Below, piece by piece: positions 42,598 through 49,754 of a stretch of 64,000 nt of DNA. The notes beneath the pieces were generated by a model that saw only the letters and a list, made by a program, of their open reading frames with translations, searched no databases and had not been told where the DNA came from. The DNA lies in the NCBI RefSeq assembly GCF_900108485.1, contig NZ_FNXF01000003.1, positions 328,530 through 392,529 on the forward strand, written 5' to 3'. Made by a program: the position numbers and the translations under genes. The number at the start of each line of letters is the position of its first letter. Positions within the stretch are counted from its first letter, which is position 1. This stretch comes from Rheinheimera pacifica. Lineage in GTDB: Bacteria > Pseudomonadota > Gammaproteobacteria > Enterobacterales > Alteromonadaceae.

Positions 42598-42628
42598 TTG
42601 ACCTTAAGTTAAGTTGAGCTTTTACAGT
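42598..42628 (+). promoter_or_regulatory. SoxR-like / MerR-family promoter of the EamA exporter
   Basis: -35 TTGACC (42598-42603), 19-base spacer and -10 TACAGT (42623-42628). The spacer region reads CCTTAAGTTAAGTTGAGC (42602-42619), which matches the E. coli SoxR box CCTCAAGTTAACTTGAGG at 15 of 18 positions. The layout and sequence parallel the promoter next to soxR in this window. The start codon of the exporter gene lies 66 bases after the -10. Confidence 0.65.
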
Positions 42629-42693
42629 GCCTGCGTTTTACAACAGGCGCTTAGCTTAATTCTTCTTAATCCGCATATTTCAGGAGTTGTTCA

Positions 42694-43599
42694 ATGAGTT
42701 CAGCCGTACCGCAAGCCCGCTGGTTCGATATTGGTTTAACCGCTGCCGCACCATTAATTTGGGGCAGCACTTATCTGGTTACCACAGAGTTTCTGCCGCC
42801 CGATGTACCGCTGCTGTCTGCCACACTGCGTACCCTGCCGGTTGGCTTACTAATGTTGCTGTGTCTGCGCCAACTGCCGGCTAAAGGCTGGTGGGGCAAA
42901 ATTTTTCTGCTCGGCATGCTGAACATCGGCATCTTTCAGGCGCTACTGTTTGTGGCCGCCTATCGCTTGCCCGGTGGCGTGGCAGCAACCGTTGGCGCCA
43001 TTCAACCGCTGGTGGTGGTACTACTGGGCTGGGCAGTGCTGAATGCCAGAACCAGCGTGCTAAGCTGGATTGCCGCACTGTGTGGTTTAGCCGGCGTGGC
43101 CATGTTGGTGCTGGGGCCGGCCGCGAAATTGGATGTTATCGGCGTAGCCGCAGCGGCGGCAGGTGCCTTTGCCATGGCCTGCGGTACTTTACTGACCAAA
43201 AAATGGCTGCCGCCAGCCAGCGCTATGGTACTAACCAGTTGGCAGCTAACGGCCGGTGGTCTGTTTTTATTACCGCTGGCTCTGCTGTTTGAAACCTTGC
43301 CAGCCCAACTTAGCCTGGCTAACGTTTTTGGCTATATCTGGCTGGGGTTAATCGGCACCGGCTTAACCTATGTGTTTTGGCTACGCGGGGTAATGAAAAT
43401 GCCGGCAGCGGCCGTAACCACCCTTAGCCTGCTTAGCCCGCTAAGTGCTACCGTACTGGGCGCATTGGTGCTGCAACAAAAACTAACACTGCTGCAAAGT
43501 GTCGGTATGGCGCTGGTATTACTTGGGGTCTGGCTGGGGCAGCGCACTACTGTTATAGTGCCGACCTCTGCTCAAGCGAAGCTTAAAGTAAGCAGTTGA
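42694..43599 (+). CDS. EamA/DMT family exporter
   Basis: A 301-residue membrane protein with ten predicted helices in two EamA repeats: ALIWGSTYLVTTEFLPPDVPLLSATLRTLPVGLLML in the first and AFAMACGTLLTKKWLPP in the second. Such RhaT/YdcZ-like carriers export metabolites or drugs. A ribosome binding site AGGAG precedes the ATG. The SoxR-like promoter upstream suggests induction by redox-cycling compounds, which would suit a drug exporter. It stands between two ParDE modules and ends in a strong terminator. Confidence 0.9.
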   Translation: MSSAVPQARWFDIGLTAAAPLIWGSTYLVTTEFLPPDVPLLSATLRTLPVGLLMLLCLRQLPAKGWWGKIFLLGMLNIGIFQALLFVAAYRLPGGVAATVGAIQPLVVVLLGWAVLNARTSVLSWIAALCGLAGVAMLVLGPAAKLDVIGVAAAAAGAFAMACGTLLTKKWLPPASAMVLTSWQLTAGGLFLLPLALLFETLPAQLSLANVFGYIWLGLIGTGLTYVFWLRGVMKMPAAAVTTLSLLSPLSATVLGALVLQQKLTLLQSVGMALVLLGVWLGQRTTVIVPTSAQAKLKVSS

Positions 43600-43634
43600 G
43601 CAGAGAAAAAGGCGCCGCGGCGCCTTTTCTGCTC
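43598..43634. terminator. Bidirectional terminator between EamA and ParE genes
   Basis: A long near-perfect palindrome with the core AAAAGGCGCC-GC-GGCGCCTTTT and outer arms GAGCAG/CTGCTC. It can stop both the exporter transcript and the convergent toxin gene. The same core recurs at 44247-44271. Confidence 0.88.
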
Positions 43635-43655
43635 GTATCGGATGTGAAATTAAAT

Positions 43656-43949
43656 TTATCGTAATTTTGCCAGAGGATCCTGCCAGCGGCTCAAAATACG
43701 CAATATAAGCAGTGTATCTCCTTTTACCCGGTAATAAATGCAGTGAGAACGGTGCACGATGCGCCGCACGCCGGTTCTGATATCACTGCAGTCTTTACCT
43801 AACAACGGCTGTGTGCACAATAAATCAAACATTTTCAGCAGTTGCTGATAGTAAATGTATGCTTGATATTCACCGAATTCAGCCAGGGTAAAATCGGCGA
43901 TAACAGTTAAATCCTCTTTCGACTGCTCCGAAAGCTGTAATGTCAGCAC
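43656..43949 (-). CDS. parE: ParE-type toxin, second module
   Basis: A 97-residue ParE/RelE-superfamily protein: LQLSEQSKEDLTVIADFTLAEFGEYQAYIYYQQLLKMFDLL, DIRTGVRRIVHRSHCIYYRVKGDTLLILRILSRWQDP. The Arg-containing C-terminal strands are intact. It overlaps the antitoxin gene by seven bases. It differs from the first ParE in this window, so the two modules are not a recent duplication. Confidence 0.9.
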   Translation of the reverse strand: MLTLQLSEQSKEDLTVIADFTLAEFGEYQAYIYYQQLLKMFDLLCTQPLLGKDCSDIRTGVRRIVHRSHCIYYRVKGDTLLILRILSRWQDPLAKLR

Positions 43950-44188
43950 TTACTTTTATGCCGCATCAATGCTGCCTGCCAAATATCCAGCGGGGATGAT
44001 TCGCTGACACCTGACGCCAAAGCCTGATCCAAGATATCGCCCAGCTCTGCCTTAGCCTGTTGCCGCATTTGATCCTGCCTGACCAAATGTCGGATATATT
44101 CCGAGTCGTTACCAAACTGACCGGACGCCACCTGAGCTTTAACCCACTCGTCTTGCTGTGGCGTTAAGGTAATGGTTTTACGTTGCAT
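43943..44188 (-). CDS. parD: ParD-type antitoxin, second module
   Basis: An 81-residue ribbon-helix-helix antitoxin: KTITLTPQQDEWVKAQVASGQFGNDSEYIRHLVRQDQMRQQAK, then the toxin-binding C-terminal helix. The ATG (44186-44188) has GGAGG six bases upstream. A promoter with an overlapping inverted repeat lies just upstream, as expected for autoregulation. Confidence 0.9.
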   Translation of the reverse strand: MQRKTITLTPQQDEWVKAQVASGQFGNDSEYIRHLVRQDQMRQQAKAELGDILDQALASGVSESSPLDIWQAALMRHKSKC

Positions 44189-44207
44189 AACATACCTCCA
44201 CTAACAG

Positions 44208-44247
44208 TATGAATTTATCATACGTTCTGTTGCCGGATCCGGCAACA
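44208..44247 (-). promoter_or_regulatory. Promoter and operators of the second ParDE module
   Basis: On the minus strand: -35 TTGCCG (44240-44245), 17-base spacer, -10 TATGAT (44217-44222). The -10 lies in the inverted repeat GTATGA-TAAAT-TCATAC (44208-44223), and the -35 in the perfect 20-base palindrome TGTTGCCGGATCCGGCAACA (44228-44247). Either could be the ParD operator. Confidence 0.65.
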
Positions 44248-44271
44248 AAAAAGGCGCCGCGGCGCCTTTTT
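44247..44271 (-). terminator. Rho-independent terminator of the valine/isoleucine catabolic transcript
   Basis: AAAAAAGGCGCC-GC-GGCGCCTTTTT, a hairpin followed on the minus strand by TTTTTTG, 20 bases after the SDR stop codon. Its core is identical to the terminator at 43598-43634. It isolates the ParDE promoter from the upstream operon. Confidence 0.85.
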
Positions 44272-44291
44272 CCATAGCAATAGCCAGCAGC

Positions 44292-45050
44292 TTACATGCT
44301 GATACCGCCGTCGATTTCTACCACCCGGCCGGTGAAAAAATCGTTTTCAAAAATGTACTTAGCGGTATGGGCAATTTCAGTGGCTTCGCCTAAGCGCCCT
44401 ACCGGCTTCATCTTCTCTAAACGGTCACGCGCTTCGGGTTTCATCGCATCGGTCATCGCGGTGCGGATAACGCCCGGCGCAATAGCCCCTACGCGAATAC
44501 CAAAACGGCCTAATTCACGCGCCCAGGTTACGGTCATCGCGACCACGCCGGCTTTAGAGGCAGCGTAGTTGGTTTGGCCCATATTGCCGCCACGGGCGAC
44601 GCTGGACATATTAATAATCACGCCCTTGATACCGCGTTTTACCATCACCGCCGCAGCTTCGCGGCCACACAGGAATACGCCGGTTAAGTTCACATCTATT
44701 ACCGACTGAAACTGGGCCAGTGACATCTTGCTTTGCAGCTCGCCGTCTTTGTATTTCAACAACAAACCGTCACGCAAAATACCGGCGTTGTTAATCAGGC
44801 CGTCAATGCCGTTAAAATCGTTGTCGATTTGGGCAAAAGTAGCTTCTACCTGTTCTTCATTCGCAACATTGGCAATGTAGGTGTGTACTGTAGTTATAGC
44901 GCCCAGTTCAGCTTTGGCTGCAGCTAACTGATCGGCATTCATATCAATTAATGCCAGTTTGACACCTTCATTCGCACACATGCGGGCCATTTCCAGGCCT
45001 AAGCCCTGAGCACCGCCGGTGATAACGATGGTTTTGTTTTGCAGGTTCAT
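44292..45050 (-). CDS. Short-chain dehydrogenase/reductase (3-hydroxyacyl-CoA type)
   Basis: A 252-residue classical SDR. Cofactor loop ITGGAQGLGLEMAR, acidic DMN after the second strand, NNAGIL, the catalytic Ser in NMSSVARGG, and YAASK with the catalytic Tyr and Lys. It reads like FabG or a 3-hydroxy-2-methylacyl-CoA dehydrogenase. Its place at the end of the valine/isoleucine gene set suggests oxidation of 2-methyl-3-hydroxybutyryl-CoA, which would complete the isoleucine path. ATG at 45048-45050 follows GGAGAGAG; the longer ORF is rejected. A terminator follows; a 190-base repeat element separates it from mmsB. Confidence 0.85.
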   Translation of the reverse strand: MNLQNKTIVITGGAQGLGLEMARMCANEGVKLALIDMNADQLAAAKAELGAITTVHTYIANVANEEQVEATFAQIDNDFNGIDGLINNAGILRDGLLLKYKDGELQSKMSLAQFQSVIDVNLTGVFLCGREAAAVMVKRGIKGVIINMSSVARGGNMGQTNYAASKAGVVAMTVTWARELGRFGIRVGAIAPGVIRTAMTDAMKPEARDRLEKMKPVGRLGEATEIAHTAKYIFENDFFTGRVVEIDGGISM

Positions 45051-45090
45051 TTCTCTCTCCGACATCGCGATTACTGCGTACATTTTTTCT

Positions 45091-45279
45091 GCGACACGCC
45101 ATAAACCATCCTTGGGGCTCGATTCCGGCCATCCATGGCCTCCAACGGTCGCTGAAAAAAGTACATCCGTACTCGCTTAATACTGTGATATGAGCAAGTG
45201 CGTAGAATTTTTCTACCGGGACCGTGTTTTTCAGGGACGAAAAACACGAGCCTACAGGGACGTATTTACGGCGTGTCCC
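45091..45279 (+). repeat. Composite palindromic repeat unit, copy 1 (L-spacer-R)
   Basis: Left element L, 45091-45152, begins GCGACACGCC and ends GGTCGC, with inner hairpin GGCCAT-CC-ATGGCC. Right element R in opposite orientation, 45218-45279, begins GGGACC and ends GGCGTGTCCC, with inner hairpin CGTGTTTTTC/GAAAAACACG. L and R share about 33 bases at the outer ends, so the 189-base unit has imperfect terminal inverted repeats. The 65-base spacer is similar to those of the copies at 56687 and 60696. Confidence 0.85.
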
Positions 45280-45316
45280 GGAGAAAACATTCGGAGTACT
45301 TGCGTGTTAATTCAAA

Positions 45317-46207
45317 TTAATTGGCTTTGGCAAACAGTTTAAAAATACTGGAAAAATCCAGTTTGCCATTGCCGGCCCGCTGGTGTGCTACGTACAGGCT
45401 GCGCGCCAGTGCGCCCATTGGCGTGCTGCTTTGGCTTTGCAATGCCGCTTCCAGCGCCAGGCCTAAATCTTTTGCCATCAAATCGACCATAAAGCCGCCC
45501 TGATAACCATTTGATGATGGCACATTGGGCATTACGTCCGGGCAGGGGTTGTACAGCTCTAATGTCCAGTTACGGCCTGAGCTTTTCAGCATAATGTCAG
45601 ACAGCACTTTCGGGTCCAAACCATTGTCTACGCCCATTTGCAGCGCTTCTGAAGTGCCGACCATTAAAATACTCAGCAGCATATTGTTGCAGATCTTGGC
45701 TACCTGGCCTGCACCCACGGCACCTGCATGAAACAGGTTTTTACCCATATTACCAAGCACGGTTTTAGCACGCTCAAAGTGCGCTGCATCGCCGCCAACA
45801 ATAAAGGTTAAGGTACCGGCTTTAGCACCACCGACACCACCGGAAACCGGCGCGTCGATAAAGGCAATACCTTGTGCAGCTAAACCAGCGCCCACTTTGC
45901 GGGCGCTGTCAGCATCTATAGTAGAGCAGTCAATTACCAGCGCATCTTTGCTGATATTGCCGGCAATGCCCCGTTCACCTGAATATAAACCGATAACATG
46001 CTTACCGGCCGGCAGCATAGAAATAACAAATTCAGCGCCTGTTACCGCTTCTGCCGCGGTAGCAGCAACGGCTGCGCCTTCGGCTTTTACCTGCGCCAGC
46101 GCCGCTGCCGATAAATCAAAGGCGGTTACTGCATGCCCGGCTTTCACCAGATTAATGGCCATAGGGCCACCCATATTGCCTAACCCTATAAATGCAACCT
46201 TAGCCAT
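45317..46207 (-). CDS. mmsB: 3-hydroxyisobutyrate dehydrogenase
   Basis: A 296-residue NAD-dependent enzyme of valine catabolism that turns 3-hydroxyisobutyrate into methylmalonate semialdehyde. Rossmann loop FIGLGNMGGPMAINLVKAGH, substrate-binding DAPVSGGVGGAKAGTLTF and catalytic Lys in GAGQVAKICNNMLL (the K of VAKICNN). Length is normal. It lies 12 bases after the hydrolase gene that makes its substrate. A related, partial gene is at the right edge of the window. Confidence 0.95.
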   Translation of the reverse strand: MAKVAFIGLGNMGGPMAINLVKAGHAVTAFDLSAAALAQVKAEGAAVAATAAEAVTGAEFVISMLPAGKHVIGLYSGERGIAGNISKDALVIDCSTIDADSARKVGAGLAAQGIAFIDAPVSGGVGGAKAGTLTFIVGGDAAHFERAKTVLGNMGKNLFHAGAVGAGQVAKICNNMLLSILMVGTSEALQMGVDNGLDPKVLSDIMLKSSGRNWTLELYNPCPDVMPNVPSSNGYQGGFMVDLMAKDLGLALEAALQSQSSTPMGALARSLYVAHQRAGNGKLDFSSIFKLFAKAN

Positions 46208-46219
46208 ATTTGCTCCTAA

Positions 46220-47362
46220 TCAGTTATCCAATTGGCCCAGTTCACGTAGCGGGTGCTCGCCGGCAGCCCACGGTGAACGGAACAGTTCGTCAATCACGCT
46301 TTGCGGCACGTCACTCACCGTTTTGTATTGCCAGTTCGGGGTTAAATCTTTATCCATTAATAACGCGCGCACACCTTCGGTAAACTCACCCAGCTTGCCG
46401 CACTGCACGCTTAAACCCAGCTCCAGCCGGAAGCTGTCAGCCAGTATTTTGCTTTGGCCCAGTTTTAACAGCTCAAATACGATATGTGCCGTAATAGGGC
46501 TGCCATAAGCCAGCGACTCTTTGGCTTTTTGCAACCACTTATCTTCGCCCTGCATGGCATTAATGTTGGCAATAACAGCAGGCAAACTCTCCAGTTTCGC
46601 CAGTATTTCAATGGCGCCTTGATGTGGCCGGATATTGCTCAGCGGCATTTGGGTGCGGCACTGATCTTCTTCAGCACGCAGTACATCGCTGAGCTTTTGA
46701 TGATTTAACGCGACAGTATCGCCCCACTTTACTGTTAGCAGCTTTTCCAGTAGCGCAGCTTTGCGTTCATGTAGTAAGAAGTTATCGGCCAGGCCGATAA
46801 ATTTGGCGTCGGCAGCGTTAATAGAAGCTCCGGTTAAACCTAAAAACAGGCCACAACCGGCGGGCATACGGTTTAAAAACCAGCTGGCGCCAACATCCGG
46901 ATACAAACCTATCGCCATTTCCGGCATCGCAATACGGCTGGTAACTGTAACCACGCGATGTGAAGCGCCGGCCATCAAGCCTAAACCGCCGCCCATCACT
47001 ATGCCATTGCCCCAGACCAGTACCGGTTTGCCAAAGGTGTGAATTAAATAATCCAGCGTATATTCTTTGGTGAAAAACTCTTCCACGTACGGCGCATAAG
47101 TACCCGGCTCTGCCAGCATGGCTTTATATAAATCGCGGATATCGCCACCGGCGCAAAAGGCCTTATCGCCTGCGCCCTGCAGCAATACCATACTAATGCT
47201 GCTGTCCGCCTGCCAGGCCTGAAGCTTAGGCAATAACGACTCCACCATCGGCAAACTAAGCGCATTCAGTGACTTTTCTGAATTCAGCGTCGCCACACCA
47301 ATCTTTTTGCCATTTTGTGCTGCAAGCTCCTGATACAGCACTACGTCATTTACACCGCTCAT
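46220..47362 (-). CDS. 3-hydroxyisobutyryl-CoA hydrolase
   Basis: A 380-residue crotonase-superfamily enzyme. Conserved features: AGDKAFCAGGDIRDLYKAM (first oxyanion loop), GNGIVMGGGLGLMAGASHRVVT and MPEMAIGLYPDVGASWFLNRMPA with the catalytic Glu/Asp pair of the hydrolase group. The length well above the 260 of hydratases marks the HIBCH subgroup. It frees 3-hydroxyisobutyrate for mmsB in valine breakdown. Its start overlaps the hydratase stop (TAATG), and it is 12 bases before mmsB. Confidence 0.93.
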   Translation of the reverse strand: MSGVNDVVLYQELAAQNGKKIGVATLNSEKSLNALSLPMVESLLPKLQAWQADSSISMVLLQGAGDKAFCAGGDIRDLYKAMLAEPGTYAPYVEEFFTKEYTLDYLIHTFGKPVLVWGNGIVMGGGLGLMAGASHRVVTVTSRIAMPEMAIGLYPDVGASWFLNRMPAGCGLFLGLTGASINAADAKFIGLADNFLLHERKAALLEKLLTVKWGDTVALNHQKLSDVLRAEEDQCRTQMPLSNIRPHQGAIEILAKLESLPAVIANINAMQGEDKWLQKAKESLAYGSPITAHIVFELLKLGQSKILADSFRLELGLSVQCGKLGEFTEGVRALLMDKDLTPNWQYKTVSDVPQSVIDELFRSPWAAGEHPLRELGQLDN

Positions 47363-48135
47363 TAGCCATTCACCCAGTTGGCTTTGCGTTTGTCTAAAAA
47401 CGCCTGCACCCCTTCAACCTGATCTTTAGTGTCGAACAGGCCAACGAACAACTCGCGCTCTAAAGGCAGGGCGCTTTGCATAGTGCCGCTGCGGCCTTGC
47501 TGAATAAGCTTTTTACAGGCTGTGACTGAAGACGGGCTTTGCTCGGCCACCTTATCAGCAAGTGCCAGTGCACTTTCCAGTACCATACCGGTTGCCACCA
47601 CTTCTTCCACTAAGCCAATTTGCAGCGCTTTTTCTGCACCTAAACGCTCGCCGCATAAGATCATGCGTTTAGCCCAGCCCTCGCCTACCAGCCACGCCAG
47701 GTTTTGCGTACCACCGGCACAAGGCAGTAAGCCGACCTTGGCTTCCGGCAGCGCCATTTGCGCTTGTTGCTCGGCAATGCGGATATCACAAGCCAGTGCC
47801 ACTTCTAAGCCGCCGCCCATGGCATAGCCGTTAATGGCCGCAATAGACACACCGCTAAAGGCGCTTAAGGTTTCAAAGGCTTCGCCGAAAATGCGCGCCA
47901 TATCGCTGGCAATGGCTTTATCGCCATCAGCAAACAGCTTTAAATCAGCGCCGGCAGAGAAAAATTTATCGCCCTCACCAGTGATCACCAGGGCATAGAT
48001 ATTTTTATCCTGATCCAGGCTTTTTACCGCGTCGCGCAGCTGGGTTAAGGTGTCACGGGTCCAGGTGTTGGCCGGCGGGTTAGACATAGTGATAAGCGCC
48101 GTGTGACCACGCTTTTCCAGTTTTAATTGAGCCAT
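47362..48135 (-). CDS. Enoyl-CoA hydratase
   Basis: A 257-residue crotonase. GEGDKFFSAGADLKLFADGD is the first oxyanion loop, AINGYAMGGGLEVALACDIRIA the second, and LPEAKVGLLPCAGGTQNLAWL holds one catalytic Glu (E in PEAKVG); the second catalytic position falls in ACDIRIAEQQAQ. It would hydrate methacrylyl-CoA or tiglyl-CoA in valine and isoleucine catabolism. The ribosome binding site AAGGAG (48142-48147) is entirely inside a predicted hairpin; see the separate entry. It overlaps the hydrolase gene by one base. Confidence 0.92.
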   Translation of the reverse strand: MAQLKLEKRGHTALITMSNPPANTWTRDTLTQLRDAVKSLDQDKNIYALVITGEGDKFFSAGADLKLFADGDKAIASDMARIFGEAFETLSAFSGVSIAAINGYAMGGGLEVALACDIRIAEQQAQMALPEAKVGLLPCAGGTQNLAWLVGEGWAKRMILCGERLGAEKALQIGLVEEVVATGMVLESALALADKVAEQSPSSVTACKKLIQQGRSGTMQSALPLERELFVGLFDTKDQVEGVQAFLDKRKANWVNG

Positions 48136-48141
48136 TGTTGT

Positions 48142-48179
48142 CTCCTTTTATTGCCTGAATGCACTCAGGCAAGAAGGAG
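48142..48179 (-). promoter_or_regulatory. Hairpin burying the Shine-Dalgarno of the enoyl-CoA hydratase gene
   Basis: In the minus-strand mRNA, CUCCUU pairs with the ribosome binding site AAGGAG (six pairs) and, inside that, UUGCCUGA pairs with UCAGGCAA (eight pairs) around a 6-base loop; only a 1-by-3 internal loop separates the two helices. The AUG lies seven bases after the stem. No U-tract follows, so it is not a terminator. It could make translation conditional. Confidence 0.65.
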
Positions 48180-48197
48180 GATTAGCCTTGTTCTAAA

Positions 48198-48259
48198 GCG
48201 ACCGTTGGAGGCCATGGATGGCCGGAATCGAGCCCCATGGACGGTTTACGGCGTGTCGC
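48198..48259 (-). repeat. Solo L element
   Basis: A 62-base copy of the L half of the composite repeat in reverse orientation, GCGACCGTTGG...GGCGTGTCGC, with inner hairpin GGCCAT-GG-ATGGCC. No R partner or spacer is present. It lies between the acyl-CoA dehydrogenase and enoyl-CoA hydratase genes. Confidence 0.85.
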
Positions 48260-48311
48260 TGTGGACAAGGCGGTTCCTCCTGATGATTTTGCTCATCGTT
48301 ACAAAAAGTGG

Positions 48312-49469
48312 TTACAGAATATCGCCTGCGGCTTCATCCAGTAAACGCCGGCCGATTATCAGCCGCATAATTTCATTGGTGCCTTCCAAAATCTGGTGCA
48401 CGCGCACGTCACGGAAATGCCGCTCCAGCGGGTATTCTTTAATGTAGCCATAGCCGCCATGCAGCTGCAGTGCCTGATCACAGACCTGGAAACCCACATC
48501 GGTAGCAAACCGCTTGGCCATAGCGCAATAGGCGGTGGCTTCACCATCTTTTTGGTCCAGCTTAAACGCCGCTAAACGCACTAACTGCCGTGCAGCAACT
48601 AACTCGGTGGCCATATCAGCCAGTTTAAACTGCAGTGCCTGAAATGCCGCCAGTGGCTTACCAAATTGCTGCCGCTCTAACATATAATTACGTGCGGTGT
48701 TCAATGCCTGCTGCGCGGTACCGATAGAGCAGGTAGCGATATTAATCCGGCCGCCGTCCAGGCCTTTCATGGCAAAACCAAAGCCTTCACCTTCTTTGCC
48801 CAGCAGGTAATGCGCCGGTATGCGCACATCTTCAAAAGTAATTAAGCGGGTTGGCTGGGCGTTCCAGCCCATTTTTTCTTCGGCTTTGCCGTAAATAACA
48901 CCTTTGGCATCGGCCGGCACGATAAAGGCCGAAATGCCTTTCGGCCCGACTTCACCGGTACGCGCCATTACCACTAATACTTCGGTTTCACCGGCACCGG
49001 AGATAAACATCTTAGAGCCGTTTAATACGTATTCGTTGCCATCTTTTTTCGCACTGGTGCGCAGGCTTGCCGCGTCAGAGCCTGAGCCTGGTTCTGTTAA
49101 GCAGTAAGACGCCAGTTTCTGGCCGGTTACCAGATGCTCCATCCATTCTGCCTTGGCATCGCTGGTGCCCCAGTTGGCGATCATCCAGGTGGCCATATTG
49201 TGAATGGTCAGCATGGCAGTGGTGGCGGTACAGCCCATCGATAGCTGTTCGAAAATAATGGAGGAATCTAAGCGCGATAGCCCCATGCCGCCGTCGTCTT
49301 CCGGGGTGTACAGCGAGCAAAAGCCCAGCTCACCGGCTTTTTGGATCACGTCTTTAGGGAAGTGATGCTCACGATCCCATTGCGCTGCGTGTGGCGCCAG
49401 TTCTTGTTCAGCAAATTGTTTGGCTACATCGACAAAAGCTTGTTGGTCTTCTGTTAAATTGAAATTCAT
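48312..49469 (-). CDS. Acyl-CoA dehydrogenase, isobutyryl-CoA / 2-methylbutyryl-CoA type
   Basis: A 385-residue FAD flavoprotein. Conserved TEPGSGSDAASLRTSA and VFISGAGETEVLVVMART belong to the flavin- and substrate-binding regions; the catalytic base is the Glu of ILEGTNEIMRLIIGRRLL. In the place where isovaleryl-CoA dehydrogenase has its Glu this protein has GLDGGRINIATCSIG, so it is not LiuA-like. It would oxidise isobutyryl-CoA or 2-methylbutyryl-CoA, then acted on by the hydratase. First strand and length are normal. Confidence 0.93.
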   Translation of the reverse strand: MNFNLTEDQQAFVDVAKQFAEQELAPHAAQWDREHHFPKDVIQKAGELGFCSLYTPEDDGGMGLSRLDSSIIFEQLSMGCTATTAMLTIHNMATWMIANWGTSDAKAEWMEHLVTGQKLASYCLTEPGSGSDAASLRTSAKKDGNEYVLNGSKMFISGAGETEVLVVMARTGEVGPKGISAFIVPADAKGVIYGKAEEKMGWNAQPTRLITFEDVRIPAHYLLGKEGEGFGFAMKGLDGGRINIATCSIGTAQQALNTARNYMLERQQFGKPLAAFQALQFKLADMATELVAARQLVRLAAFKLDQKDGEATAYCAMAKRFATDVGFQVCDQALQLHGGYGYIKEYPLERHFRDVRVHQILEGTNEIMRLIIGRRLLDEAAGDIL

Positions 49470-49490
49470 AGTTGGTCCTGCTTATCCAAT

Positions 49491-49588
49491 CGGCTTCGTC
49501 GCTTCCGTACATTTAACACGCTCGCCCGTTCGCCGCTCCCCGGCTCACTTTTGATCACTCGCTAAGTTAAATCTACTCCGCACTTCGC
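49491..49588 (-). repeat. Solo Q repeat
   Basis: A reverse-orientation copy of repeat Q (about 100 bases), recognised by the shared string GTGAGCCGGGGAGCGGCGAA and GCGAGTG/GCGAGCG flanks. Other copies are at 51451-51563 and 54793-54906. It carries no adjoining P repeat, unlike those. Confidence 0.8.
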
Positions 49589-49640
49589 CTTGTTAACCGT
49601 TTTGAACCTGCATCTGAGAAGGACTGCAGACTTTACTAAG

Positions 49641-49703
49641 CCGACCGTTGGAGGCCATGGATGGCCGGAATCGAGCCCCATGGATGGTTTATGGCGTGTC
49701 AGC
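49641..49703 (-). repeat. Solo L element, second copy
   Basis: Reverse-orientation L element, CCGACCGTTGG...TATGGCGTGTCAGC, nearly identical in the centre to the copy at 48198-48259 (GGCCAT-GG-ATGGCC hairpin) with small changes at both ends. It follows the Q repeat in the same gap between mmsA and the acyl-CoA dehydrogenase gene. Confidence 0.82.
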
Positions 49704-49754
49704 GTGTAAAGTGTGCAGGCCTGAGCCTGACTAAGATCAGGCTCCACATTGCTC

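Noticed and set aside
45091..45152. The string GGCTCGATTCC in L elements resembles a tRNA T-arm
   Set aside because: No acceptor stem, D-arm or anticodon arm can be built around it; the pattern is part of the repeat.
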